Shown in pieces: positions 1-4,442 of a stretch of 6,037 bases of DNA. This DNA comes from Neisseria lactamica (lineage in GTDB: Bacteria > Pseudomonadota > Gammaproteobacteria > Burkholderiales > Neisseriaceae). The first letter of the stretch is position 1; each line of letters begins with the position of its first letter. The DNA lies in NCBI GenBank assembly GCA_001067655.1, contig JUNU01000240.1:1-6037 (forward strand), in the 5' to 3' direction. The notes beneath the pieces are model-generated. The model worked only from the letters and a program-made list of their open reading frames with translations, did not search any database and was not told the DNA's origin. A program made the position numbers and the translations under genes.

Positions 1-51
1 TACTGTCTGCGGCTTCGTCGCCTTGTCCTGATTTAAATTTAATCCACTATA
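1..51. mobile_element. Correia repeat enclosed element (CREE), partial, one half
   Basis: This is one end of a Correia element, a small non-autonomous neisserial repeat usually about 100-155 bp long. The terminal inverted repeat runs inward from position 51 and on the minus strand reads TATAGTGGATTAAATTTAAA. The adjoining core (about 1-24) contains GCGGCTTCGTCGCC, which I recognise as CREE core. The element is cut by the window edge, so only about a third to a half is present. It ends in the TA dinucleotide (50-51) expected at CREE insertion sites and touches the apbE stop codon at 52-54. The orientation matches the partial CREE at the right end of the window. Identification rests on recall of the family sequence, but the match is long and specific. 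Confidence 0.9.
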
Positions 52-1101
52 TTAATGGAGTAGTTTTTTAAACGCGCCAGACATTTCGGTATGGTAGCCG
101 TTTTGGTCGCGGATAATCAGGAAAACGGCGAGGTTTTGCTGTTCGGCAAGTTTGAGGGCTTCGGTTTCGCCGAGTACGAAAAGTCCGGTGGACAGACCGT
201 CTGCGGTGGTGGCGTTATCGGCGACGACGCTGATGGAGGCGAGTCGGTGCGACAGCGGACGGCGGGTTTTGGGGTCGATGATGTGGGACAGCCGCCTGCC
301 TTGCGGGTCAACGTGGAAAATGCGGTAGTCGCCGGAGGTGGCGAGGGAGCGGTTGTCGAGGGGGACGACGATTTGGGTGTTGCCGCCTTGGACGATGTTG
401 GGCTGTTCGATGCCGATGCGCCAAGGTTCGCCTTGGGCGTTGCGGCCTTTGCCGTGCAATTCGCCGCCTATTTCAACAAGGTAGTTGTTGATGCCGAGTT
501 TTTCAAGTTCGCCTGCCACTTTGTCCACGCCGAAGCCTTTGGCGATGGAGGAAAGGTCAAGATAGGTTTCGGGCTGGGTTTTGGCGAGCGTGGCTTGTTT
601 GCCGTTTTGCGTCAGGATGATTTTGTCGGTACCGGTTTGGGCGGCGGCTTTGTCGATTTCGGCTTGGGTGGGTTCGCGGGTGATTTCTTTGTTTGGTCCG
701 AAGCCCCAAAGGTTGACGAGCGGACCGACGGTTACGTCGAGCGCGCCTTGTGTGAGGCGGTTGAGGCGTAAGGCTTCGGCGGTAACGGCGGCGAAATCGG
801 CGGAAACGGGCATGGGTTTGCGGGTTTCACGCATTTGGTTGAAACGGCTGATTTCGGAGTCTTCGCGGTAGGTGGACATTTGGCGGTTGACTTCTTCGAG
901 CGCGCCGTCAATCTGTTTTTTTACGGCTTCGGGCGCGGGCGGGTTGGGGAGGTCGTCTGAAAGGTATTTGACGGTATAGGTTGTCCCCATCGTTTCGCCC
1001 TGAAGCACGGTTTGTTCGGATGTTTTCTTGCCGCACGCACCCAGTGGTAAGGTAAGGATAAGGGCGGCGGCAAGGGCGGGAATGGCGGAGGGCAGGTGCA
1101 T
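52..1101 (-). CDS. apbE: FAD:protein FMN transferase (ApbE), lipoprotein
   Basis: ApbE transfers FMN from FAD through a phosphoester bond to a threonine of its targets, classically NqrB/NqrC of the Na+-pumping NADH:quinone reductase or RnfG, outside the inner membrane and with Mg2+. The 349-residue product begins with a lipoprotein signal ending in lipobox LGAC (Cys23). Family motifs follow in order: GETMGTTY (35-42), LDLSSIAKGFGVDKV (181-195), IGGELHGKGRN (211-221), LATSGDYR (253-260), SHIIDPKT (272-279) and the metal-binding TADGLSTGLFVLG (299-311). The start at 1101 is chosen because the lipoprotein signal begins there. The frame stays open to 1221, but that extension overlaps a probable promoter and includes a DUS variant read as RRLK. 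Two oddities: there is no clear Shine-Dalgarno, and the signal peptide lacks Lys/Arg in its n-region. No nqr gene is within the window. A perfect DUS at 950-961 encodes part of LSDDL (47-51). Confidence 0.93.
   Translation of the reverse strand: MHLPSAIPALAAALILTLPLGACGKKTSEQTVLQGETMGTTYTVKYLSDDLPNPPAPEAVKKQIDGALEEVNRQMSTYREDSEISRFNQMRETRKPMPVSADFAAVTAEALRLNRLTQGALDVTVGPLVNLWGFGPNKEITREPTQAEIDKAAAQTGTDKIILTQNGKQATLAKTQPETYLDLSSIAKGFGVDKVAGELEKLGINNYLVEIGGELHGKGRNAQGEPWRIGIEQPNIVQGGNTQIVVPLDNRSLATSGDYRIFHVDPQGRRLSHIIDPKTRRPLSHRLASISVVADNATTADGLSTGLFVLGETEALKLAEQQNLAVFLIIRDQNGYHTEMSGAFKKLLH
950..961 (+). repeat. DNA uptake sequence inside apbE
   Basis: Perfect AGGTCGTCTGAA. It lies within the coding sequence and on the coding (minus) strand supplies codons for LSDDL, just after the conserved GETMGTTY segment, in a stretch leading to a proline-rich linker. 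This position probably tolerates the imposed residues. Confidence 0.9.
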
Positions 1102-1120
1102 GATAGGGATATTCGGTGTT

Positions 1121-1132
1121 TTCAGACGACGT
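1121..1132 (-). repeat. DUS variant with one mismatch, upstream of apbE
   Basis: On the plus strand it reads TTCAGACGACGT, one mismatch in the outer part from TTCAGACGACCT; the ten inner bases are intact. It lies in the apbE leader, directly downstream of the proposed apbE -10 box. The core that matters most for uptake is preserved, so it may still work. Confidence 0.65.
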
Positions 1133-1138
1133 ATTGTA
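1133..1138 (-). promoter_or_regulatory. Possible apbE -10 box (TACAAT)
   Basis: On the minus strand TACAAT matches the sigma-70 -10 consensus at 5 of 6 positions and would start transcription near 1126, leaving a leader of about 25 nt to the apbE start at 1101. The region 17 bases upstream is GC-rich and offers no recognisable -35, and there is no TGn extension. This is a weak, position-based call. Confidence 0.35.
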
Positions 1139-1162
1139 ACGTAAAACGCAGGGGCGCGCGGC

Positions 1163-1191
1163 TTGCGGGGACGGGGCTTTTCTGCTAACAT
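1163..1191 (+). promoter_or_regulatory. Promoter of the structured RNA upstream of metK
   Basis: TTGCGG (1163-1168) is a partial -35. A spacer of exactly 17 bases separates it from TAACAT (1186-1191), which is preceded by TGC (1183-1185), so it is an extended -10. The expected start is around 1196-1201, the same place where the 5' strand of the RNA's closing helix begins (1197). That coincidence strengthens both calls. Confidence 0.5.
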
Positions 1192-1196
1192 CCGCG

Positions 1197-1323
1197 CTGC
1201 ATTAAGAGTTGGGAATTCCATGCCAACCTGCTTTTCAGACGGAAAGGTAAGGTGGACGGCTGTAAAGCCGATGTGGTCCGAGAGGACAATTCAAATCCCC
1301 CCGCTTGATGCGGGAATTTTTTT
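1197..1323 (+). ncRNA. Candidate structured small RNA or metK leader, family not recognised
   Basis: This segment has the make-up of an independent RNA: a promoter immediately upstream, compact secondary structure and an intrinsic terminator. Visible helices are a closing stem of about 10 bp including two G-U pairs (1197-1206 with 1304-1313), GTTGG/CCAAC (1208-1212 with 1223-1227), CGGCT-GTAA-AGCCG (1257-1270) and GTCC-GAGA-GGAC (1276-1287). The last two are capped by GNRA tetraloops, typical of real folded RNAs. A weaker stem may form around 1226-1248. No open reading frame of interest lies here. By eye it does not match SRP RNA, 6S, tmRNA, RNase P RNA, or the TPP, FMN, c-di-GMP or SAH riboswitches. 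Shared words with cobalamin and SAM-I riboswitches are too short to count. It could be a trans-acting sRNA, or a cis-acting leader for metK, which starts 171 nt after the terminator. Confidence 0.5.
1300..1323 (+). terminator. Intrinsic terminator of the RNA upstream of metK
   Basis: CCCGC (1300-1304), a five-base loop TTGAT and GCGGG (1310-1314) form a GC-only stem, followed after AA by seven T residues (1317-1323). It points rightward and ends transcripts started near 1197. No protein gene precedes it on this strand, so it terminates an RNA gene or a regulated leader. Confidence 0.7.
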
Positions 1324-1344
1324 GCCCGTATGTTCTGTACGGGC
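1324..1344. repeat. Perfect inverted repeat GCCCGTA-N7-TACGGGC
   Basis: Seven-base perfect arms (1324-1330 and 1338-1344) flank a seven-base loop. It starts at the base after the terminator T-tract and has no T-tract of its own on either strand. It could be a second hairpin stabilising or backing up the terminator, or a protein-binding palindrome upstream of the metK promoter. Confidence 0.6.
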
Positions 1345-1361
1345 AGGATTCCGAACCGTTT

Positions 1362-1392
1362 CATCCAAGTAGGAATATTTATCATTTGGATG
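1362..1392. repeat. Inverted repeat CATCCAA-N17-TTGGATG
   Basis: Seven-base perfect arms at 1362-1368 and 1386-1392 enclose an AT-rich 17-base spacer. It sits about 20 bases upstream of the proposed metK -10 box, where an activator could bind. No known site is recognised; chance is possible. Confidence 0.35.
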
Positions 1393-1402
1393 GAGCGCAG
1401 GT

Positions 1403-1423
1403 GGAAATTTTGTTATGATTTCC
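1403..1423 (+). promoter_or_regulatory. metK extended -10 promoter inside an inverted repeat
   Basis: TATGAT (1414-1419) with TG at 1411-1412 is an extended -10 element (TGn-TATGAT). No good -35 exists at 17 bases, which extended -10 promoters can tolerate. The -10 box lies within the perfect inverted repeat GGAAAT-N9-ATTTCC (1403-1408 and 1418-1423), so a dimeric regulator bound there would occlude polymerase. The expected start is near 1426, giving a leader of about 70 nt. The promoter is moderately supported; the operator reading is inference. Confidence 0.5.
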
Positions 1424-1448
1424 GTTGTGGGATATATGATGAAACAAC

Positions 1449-1478
1449 AGGTCGTCTGAAAGCAGACGGCTTGTTTTT
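1449..1478 (+). terminator. Terminator-like hairpin containing a DUS in the metK leader
   Basis: A perfect DUS (1449-1460) supplies the 5' arm. GGTCGTCTG pairs with CAGACGGCT (1463-1471) across an AAAG loop, including G-U pairs, and TTTTT (1474-1478) follows after a G. The hairpin ends just before the metK Shine-Dalgarno AAGGA (1480-1484). It could end read-through from upstream, attenuate metK, or simply carry an uptake sequence. A short helix GTTGT/ACAAC (1424-1428 with 1444-1448) would stack directly against it. Confidence 0.55.
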
Positions 1479-1494
1479 GAAGGAAAATATTGAA

Positions 1495-2664
1495 ATGAGC
1501 GAATATCTGTTTACTTCCGAATCGGTTTCCGAAGGCCATCCGGACAAAGTAGCCGACCAAGTGTCCGATGCGATTTTGGATGCGGTTTTGGCGCAAGACC
1601 CCAAAGCGCGCGTCGCGGCGGAAACTCTGGTAAACACCGGTTTGTGCGTGTTGGCGGGCGAAATCACCACCACTGCCCATGTGGACTACATCAAGGTCGC
1701 ACGCGAAACCATCAAACGCATCGGCTACAACTCGTCCGAGTTGGGCTTTGACGCCAATGGTTGCGCGGTCGGCGTGTACTACGACCAGCAATCTCCCGAC
1801 ATCGCCCAAGGCGTGAACGAAGGCGAAGGCATCGACCTGAACCAAGGCGCGGGCGACCAAGGTCTGATGTTCGGCTACGCCTGCGACGAAACCCCGACCC
1901 TGATGCCGTTTGCCATCTATTACAGCCACCGCCTGATGCAGCGTCAAAGCGAATTGCGCAAAGACGGCCGCCTGCCGTGGCTGCGTCCCGACGCAAAAGC
2001 GCAGTTGACCGTGGTTTACGACAGCGAAACCGGGAAAGTAAAACGCATCGATACCGTCGTCCTGTCCACCCAGCACGACCCTGCCATCAGCCATGAAGAA
2101 CTGAGCAAAGCCGTTATTGAGCAGATTATCAAGCCTGTTCTGCCGCCTGAAATGCTGACTGCCGAAACCAAATACCTGATCAACCCGACCGGACGCTTCG
2201 TTATCGGCGGCCCGCAAGGCGACTGCGGTCTGACCGGTCGCAAAATCATCGTCGATACCTACGGCGGCGCAGCTCCGCACGGCGGCGGCGCGTTCTCCGG
2301 CAAAGACCCGTCCAAAGTGGACCGTTCCGCCGCTTATGCCTGCCGATATGTCGCGAAAAACATCGTCGCTGCCGGTTTGGCGACCCAATGTCAGATTCAG
2401 GTTTCCTACGCCATCGGCGTTGCCGAACCGACTTCGATTTCCATCGATACCTTCGGTACCGGCAAAATCAGCGAAGAAAAACTGATTGCCTTAGTTCGCG
2501 AACATTTCGACCTGCGCCCCAAAGGCATCGTCCAAATGCTCGACCTCTTGCGCCCGATTTACAGCAAATCCGCCGCATACGGCCATTTCGGCCGCGAAGA
2601 GCCTGAATTTACTTGGGAGCGCACTGACAAAGCAGCCGCATTGAAAGCAGCCGCAGGCGTATAA
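1495..2664 (+). CDS. metK: S-adenosylmethionine synthetase (methionine adenosyltransferase)
   Basis: MetK makes S-adenosylmethionine from L-methionine and ATP, releasing phosphate and diphosphate, in the cytosol. SAM supplies methylation and polyamine synthesis. The 389-residue product is standard length for bacterial MetK and appears complete. It shows HPDK near the N-terminus (15-18), which contributes to the active site; the family signature GAGDQG (118-123); and the glycine-rich phosphate-binding GGGAFSGKDPSKVDRSAAY (263-281). The frame is open upstream to 1330, but the ATG at 1495 is chosen because the conserved MSEYLFTSESVSEGHPDK begins there and AAGGA lies 10 bases upstream. The gene stands alone: apbE is divergent and a strong terminator follows. 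Its long leader region carries several structures that could regulate it. Confidence 0.98.
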   Translation: MSEYLFTSESVSEGHPDKVADQVSDAILDAVLAQDPKARVAAETLVNTGLCVLAGEITTTAHVDYIKVARETIKRIGYNSSELGFDANGCAVGVYYDQQSPDIAQGVNEGEGIDLNQGAGDQGLMFGYACDETPTLMPFAIYYSHRLMQRQSELRKDGRLPWLRPDAKAQLTVVYDSETGKVKRIDTVVLSTQHDPAISHEELSKAVIEQIIKPVLPPEMLTAETKYLINPTGRFVIGGPQGDCGLTGRKIIVDTYGGAAPHGGGAFSGKDPSKVDRSAAYACRYVAKNIVAAGLATQCQIQVSYAIGVAEPTSISIDTFGTGKISEEKLIALVREHFDLRPKGIVQMLDLLRPIYSKSAAYGHFGREEPEFTWERTDKAAALKAAAGV

Positions 2665-2674
2665 AAAGCTATCG

Positions 2675-2710
2675 AGGTCGTCTGAAACTCCTTTTCAGAC
2701 GACCTTTTTT
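2675..2710 (+). terminator. metK intrinsic terminator made of two inverted DUS copies
   Basis: AGGTCGTCTGAA (2675-2686) and its reverse complement (2694-2705) form a perfect stem of 13 bp, including the flanking A-T pair, with a five-base loop CTCCT. Six T residues follow (2705-2710). Paired inverted uptake sequences used as terminators are a known neisserial arrangement. Two perfect DUS copies are therefore present here. Confidence 0.95.
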
Positions 2711-2784
2711 CGTCCGTTCAAAAACTTTTTTGCAAACGACGTATCATATGTTTGTTTTAAATAAGGACACTGCGGCGCTGTTTT

Positions 2785-2799
2785 ACATTGCCACAATGT
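2785..2799. promoter_or_regulatory. Palindrome ACATTG-CCA-CAATGT upstream of the DUF1176 gene
   Basis: Two perfect six-base arms around a three-base spacer lie 44 bases upstream of the start codon. The symmetry and position suit a dimeric repressor or activator. No named binding site is recognised, and no convincing -35/-10 pair was found between the metK terminator and the gene, so its relation to a promoter is unknown. Confidence 0.4.
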
Positions 2800-2842
2800 T
2801 CTTTGCTCATCCACTCATAAAATAAAATCAAAGGAATACATC

Positions 2843-3907
2843 ATGAAAAAATGGCTGCTGGCTGTTTTGCCCGCCACCGCGCTTGCCGCTTCGCCCCAAG
2901 GCTTTTATCAAAATTACCAAGACTGGGACATCGCTTGCGACAATACCGGCACATGCCGTCTTGCCGGATATCAGGCGGACGAAACAGAAACGCCGGTTTC
3001 CATCTTATTTACCCGAAAAGCGGGGGCGAACGCCGCCGTTGCCGGCGAAGTTTCCCTGCTGCCGTTTAACGACGATGATCGTCAGCTCGCCCGCGTGGCA
3101 GCCCGCAGCGAATTGATGCTGAACGGCAAATCACTGGGCAAATTGGCGTTGAACAAAAAAGGCACAGGCAAATTGAGCAGCGCGCAAACCAACGCCTTGC
3201 TCGAAGCATTGAAAAAAGAAAGCAAAATCAGCATCCGTGCCGGAAAATTTGAATGGCACTTGTCCGACAAAGGCGCAGCGGCGGCAATGTTGAAAGCGGA
3301 TGAATTTCAAGGTCGTCTGAATACGCCTTCCGCGCTGATTCGCAAAGGCGACAGCAGTCAGGCAGTTCTCAGCCCGCAGCCCAAACCCGTCATCCGCGCC
3401 GTTGCCGTGCCGAAAAAAGAGGGCGATATGCTGGAACAAGGCACACCGCGCCACAGCGCCGTCATGAAGCTCTTGAGCGACAGCAACCGCGTTTCTGAAA
3501 GCGACGATAATTACTGTCGCGCCCTGCATAATAAAGAGCAAATGCATTGGAACCGCAGCCTGTATATCCATCCGCTCAACGATCGTCAGGTATTGATTTC
3601 GGCCATCTGTATCGGCGGTGCTTATCAAACCAGCGGCTACTATGCCATTGCCGATAAAGAGTTGACCAAAATTGAACAAGTGCTGCCGCCGATGACATAC
3701 GGCGGACACGGTGGATTCGATGAGAAAACAGCCACCCTCAGCGGCAGCTTCAAAGGCCGCGGCATAGGCGACTGTTGGACAAGCAATACGGCGGTGTGGG
3801 ACGGCAAGAACTTCGTCCGCAGCGGCGAACACACTACCGGCTCGTGCAAAGGCTTTACCGGCGGTGCGTGGGTGATGCCGATTTTTGATGCCCGCGTCGA
3901 GCGTTAA
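2843..3907 (+). CDS. Exported DUF1176 family protein, function unknown
   Basis: The 354-residue product starts with a clear Sec signal peptide (MKKWLLAVLPATALA, likely cleaved after Ala15) and has no lipobox or later membrane segment, so it should be periplasmic or secreted. I assign it to the DUF1176 family from its overall layout: an N-terminal W-D-I-x-C block (28-32), a C-terminal GGAW segment (340-343) and paired cysteines. Six cysteines remain in the mature protein (32, 38, 225, 256, 311, 335), enough for three disulfides. Residues about 175-205 look like a Pro/Lys-rich linker between two halves. AAGGA at 2831-2835 sits seven bases before the ATG. It appears monocistronic between two hairpins. 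A perfect DUS is read as GRLN at 157-160. No biochemical role can be inferred. Confidence 0.85.
   Translation: MKKWLLAVLPATALAASPQGFYQNYQDWDIACDNTGTCRLAGYQADETETPVSILFTRKAGANAAVAGEVSLLPFNDDDRQLARVAARSELMLNGKSLGKLALNKKGTGKLSSAQTNALLEALKKESKISIRAGKFEWHLSDKGAAAAMLKADEFQGRLNTPSALIRKGDSSQAVLSPQPKPVIRAVAVPKKEGDMLEQGTPRHSAVMKLLSDSNRVSESDDNYCRALHNKEQMHWNRSLYIHPLNDRQVLISAICIGGAYQTSGYYAIADKELTKIEQVLPPMTYGGHGGFDEKTATLSGSFKGRGIGDCWTSNTAVWDGKNFVRSGEHTTGSCKGFTGGAWVMPIFDARVER
3310..3321 (+). repeat. DNA uptake sequence inside the DUF1176 gene
   Basis: Perfect AGGTCGTCTGAA, spanning codons 156-160 and read as Q-GRLN, between the N-terminal part and the linker of the exported protein. Confidence 0.9.
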
Positions 3908-3948
3908 AATACGCCGAATATCGAAACATACTGCAAAAACCGTTTCAA

Positions 3949-3984
3949 AAATGCCCGCAAGATTGAGCTATTTTGCGGGCATTT
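3949..3984. terminator. Long hairpin after the DUF1176 gene, possibly bidirectional
   Basis: AAATGCCCGCAA (3949-3960) and TTGCGGGCATTT (3973-3984) are perfect 12-base arms around a 12-base loop. Rightward, only three T residues follow the GC core. Leftward, the minus strand has five T residues after GCGGGCA. It probably ends the DUF1176 transcript about 40 bases after the stop codon, and would also stop leftward antisense transcripts. Confidence 0.65.
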
Positions 3985-4036
3985 GCTACACATGGGCGAT
4001 GTTTTGAAGGGGAAAGACGCGGGAATCGAATGCCCG

Positions 4037-4065
4037 TTTTCAGACGACCTTTTTCCTTATACAAT
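4037..4065 (+). promoter_or_regulatory. ubiK-comM promoter overlapping a DUS
   Basis: TACAAT (4060-4065) matches the -10 consensus at 5 of 6 positions. Exactly 17 bases upstream is TTTTCA (4037-4042), which matches the -35 consensus at 4 of 6 positions; its last four bases are the first four of the DUS at 4039-4050. The start would be near 4072, a leader of about 37 nt before ubiK. A second -10-like TGA-TATAAA (4089-4097) lies too close to the start codon to be favoured. Confidence 0.5.
4039..4050 (-). repeat. DNA uptake sequence in the ubiK promoter region
   Basis: Perfect TTCAGACGACCT on the plus strand, followed by a T-run. It is a single copy with no inverted partner nearby, so it is not a terminator of the metK kind. 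It forms part of the proposed -35 box and spacer of the ubiK-comM promoter. Confidence 0.9.
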
Positions 4066-4108
4066 AGCCGTTTGAATTTTATATATTCTGATATAAAGGA
4101 TACGGATT

Positions 4109-4429
4109 ATGTTCGGCAAACAACTCTTTGAAGAAGTCAGCGCCAAAATCAGCGAAACCATCGCCAACAGCCCCGCCAAAGATATGGAGAAAAACGTCAA
4201 AGCCATGCTCGGCAGCGCGTTCAACCGTATGGATTTGGTCACGCGCGAAGAGTTCGACATCCAGCAGCAGGTTTTGATTAAAACCCGCACCAAACTGGTC
4301 GAGCTGGAAGAGCGTCTGGCAAAACTCGAAGCCGCGCAAGAGCCGGAGCAGACCGCATTGGAAGCCGCGCAAGCCGCAGCCCAAGAGGCCGTCGAAGAAA
4401 TCAAACAGCAAACCGAAGCCGGCGAATAA
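4109..4429 (+). CDS. ubiK: Ubiquinone biosynthesis accessory factor UbiK (BMFP/YqiC family)
   Basis: UbiK is a small coiled-coil protein that with UbiJ supports the multi-enzyme complex making ubiquinone under aerobic conditions; relatives (BMFP, YqiC) trimerise and associate with membranes. The 106-residue product has the typical N-terminal amphipathic segment, the conserved block NRMDLVTREEFDIQQQVL (about 39-56), where F-N-R-M-D-L-V-x-R-E-E-F-D is characteristic, and then a Leu-heptad coiled coil (about 53-75). The tail (about 76-106) is rich in Ala, Glu and Gln and probably helical. There is no signal peptide or membrane segment. AAGGA (4096-4100) lies eight bases before the ATG. It is followed after 13 bases by comM in the same direction; this pairing with a yifB-type gene occurs in other beta-proteobacteria as I recall, and suggests co-transcription rather than shared function. 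Confidence 0.9.
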   Translation: MFGKQLFEEVSAKISETIANSPAKDMEKNVKAMLGSAFNRMDLVTREEFDIQQQVLIKTRTKLVELEERLAKLEAAQEPEQTALEAAQAAAQEAVEEIKQQTEAGE

Positions 4430-4440
4430 GGTCGTCTGAA
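4429..4440 (+). repeat. DNA uptake sequence forming the ubiK-comM spacer
   Basis: A perfect DUS whose first base is the last base of the ubiK stop codon and which ends two bases before the comM ATG. It fills almost the whole spacer. AAGG at 4428-4431 is the only Shine-Dalgarno-like stretch for comM, at a long spacing of 11 bases. Confidence 0.92.
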
Positions 4441-4442
4441 AC

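Noticed and set aside
91..771. 226-codon open frame on the plus strand within apbE
   Set aside because: It lies antisense to apbE, which has all ApbE motifs; its product is a low-complexity run of Gly, Val, Asp and Phe with no recognisable domain and no ribosome site.
1102..1221. 40-codon N-terminal extension of apbE including Arg-Arg-Leu-Lys, resembling a Tat motif
   Set aside because: The residues are encoded by a DUS variant, the region overlaps both divergent promoters, and the lipoprotein signal beginning at 1101 is sufficient.
1234..1245. A further DUS (TTCAGACGGAAA)
   Set aside because: Only the first seven or so bases match; it lacks the full 10-mer core and is better explained as part of a stem-loop in the RNA candidate.
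1284..1301. tRNA T-arm, suggested by TTCAAAT followed by CCCCC
   Set aside because: The bases before the loop do not pair with those after it, and no acceptor, D or anticodon arm can be placed at tRNA spacing.
1197..1323. Cobalamin or SAM-I riboswitch identity for the RNA upstream of metK
   Set aside because: Short shared words (GGGAAT, ATTAAGAG with CTTGATGC) are present, but the diagnostic cores of either family are missing.
1330..1494. 55-codon N-terminal extension of metK
   Set aside because: It would translate the promoter and the leader hairpin; MetK proteins start at MSEYLFTSES and a Shine-Dalgarno precedes that ATG.
1291..2388. 365-codon open frame on the minus strand across metK
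   Set aside because: Shadow of metK, which is conserved end to end; the frame also runs through the terminator and metK leader, and its product resembles nothing.
2711..2842. Sigma-70 promoter for the DUF1176 gene
   Set aside because: Several AT-rich boxes (for example TTGCAA at 2730-2735) exist but none has a good partner at 16-18 bases, so no call is made.
3131..3832. 233-codon open frame on the minus strand within the DUF1176 gene
   Set aside because: Antisense shadow; the plus-strand gene has a signal peptide, Shine-Dalgarno and family features, this one has none.
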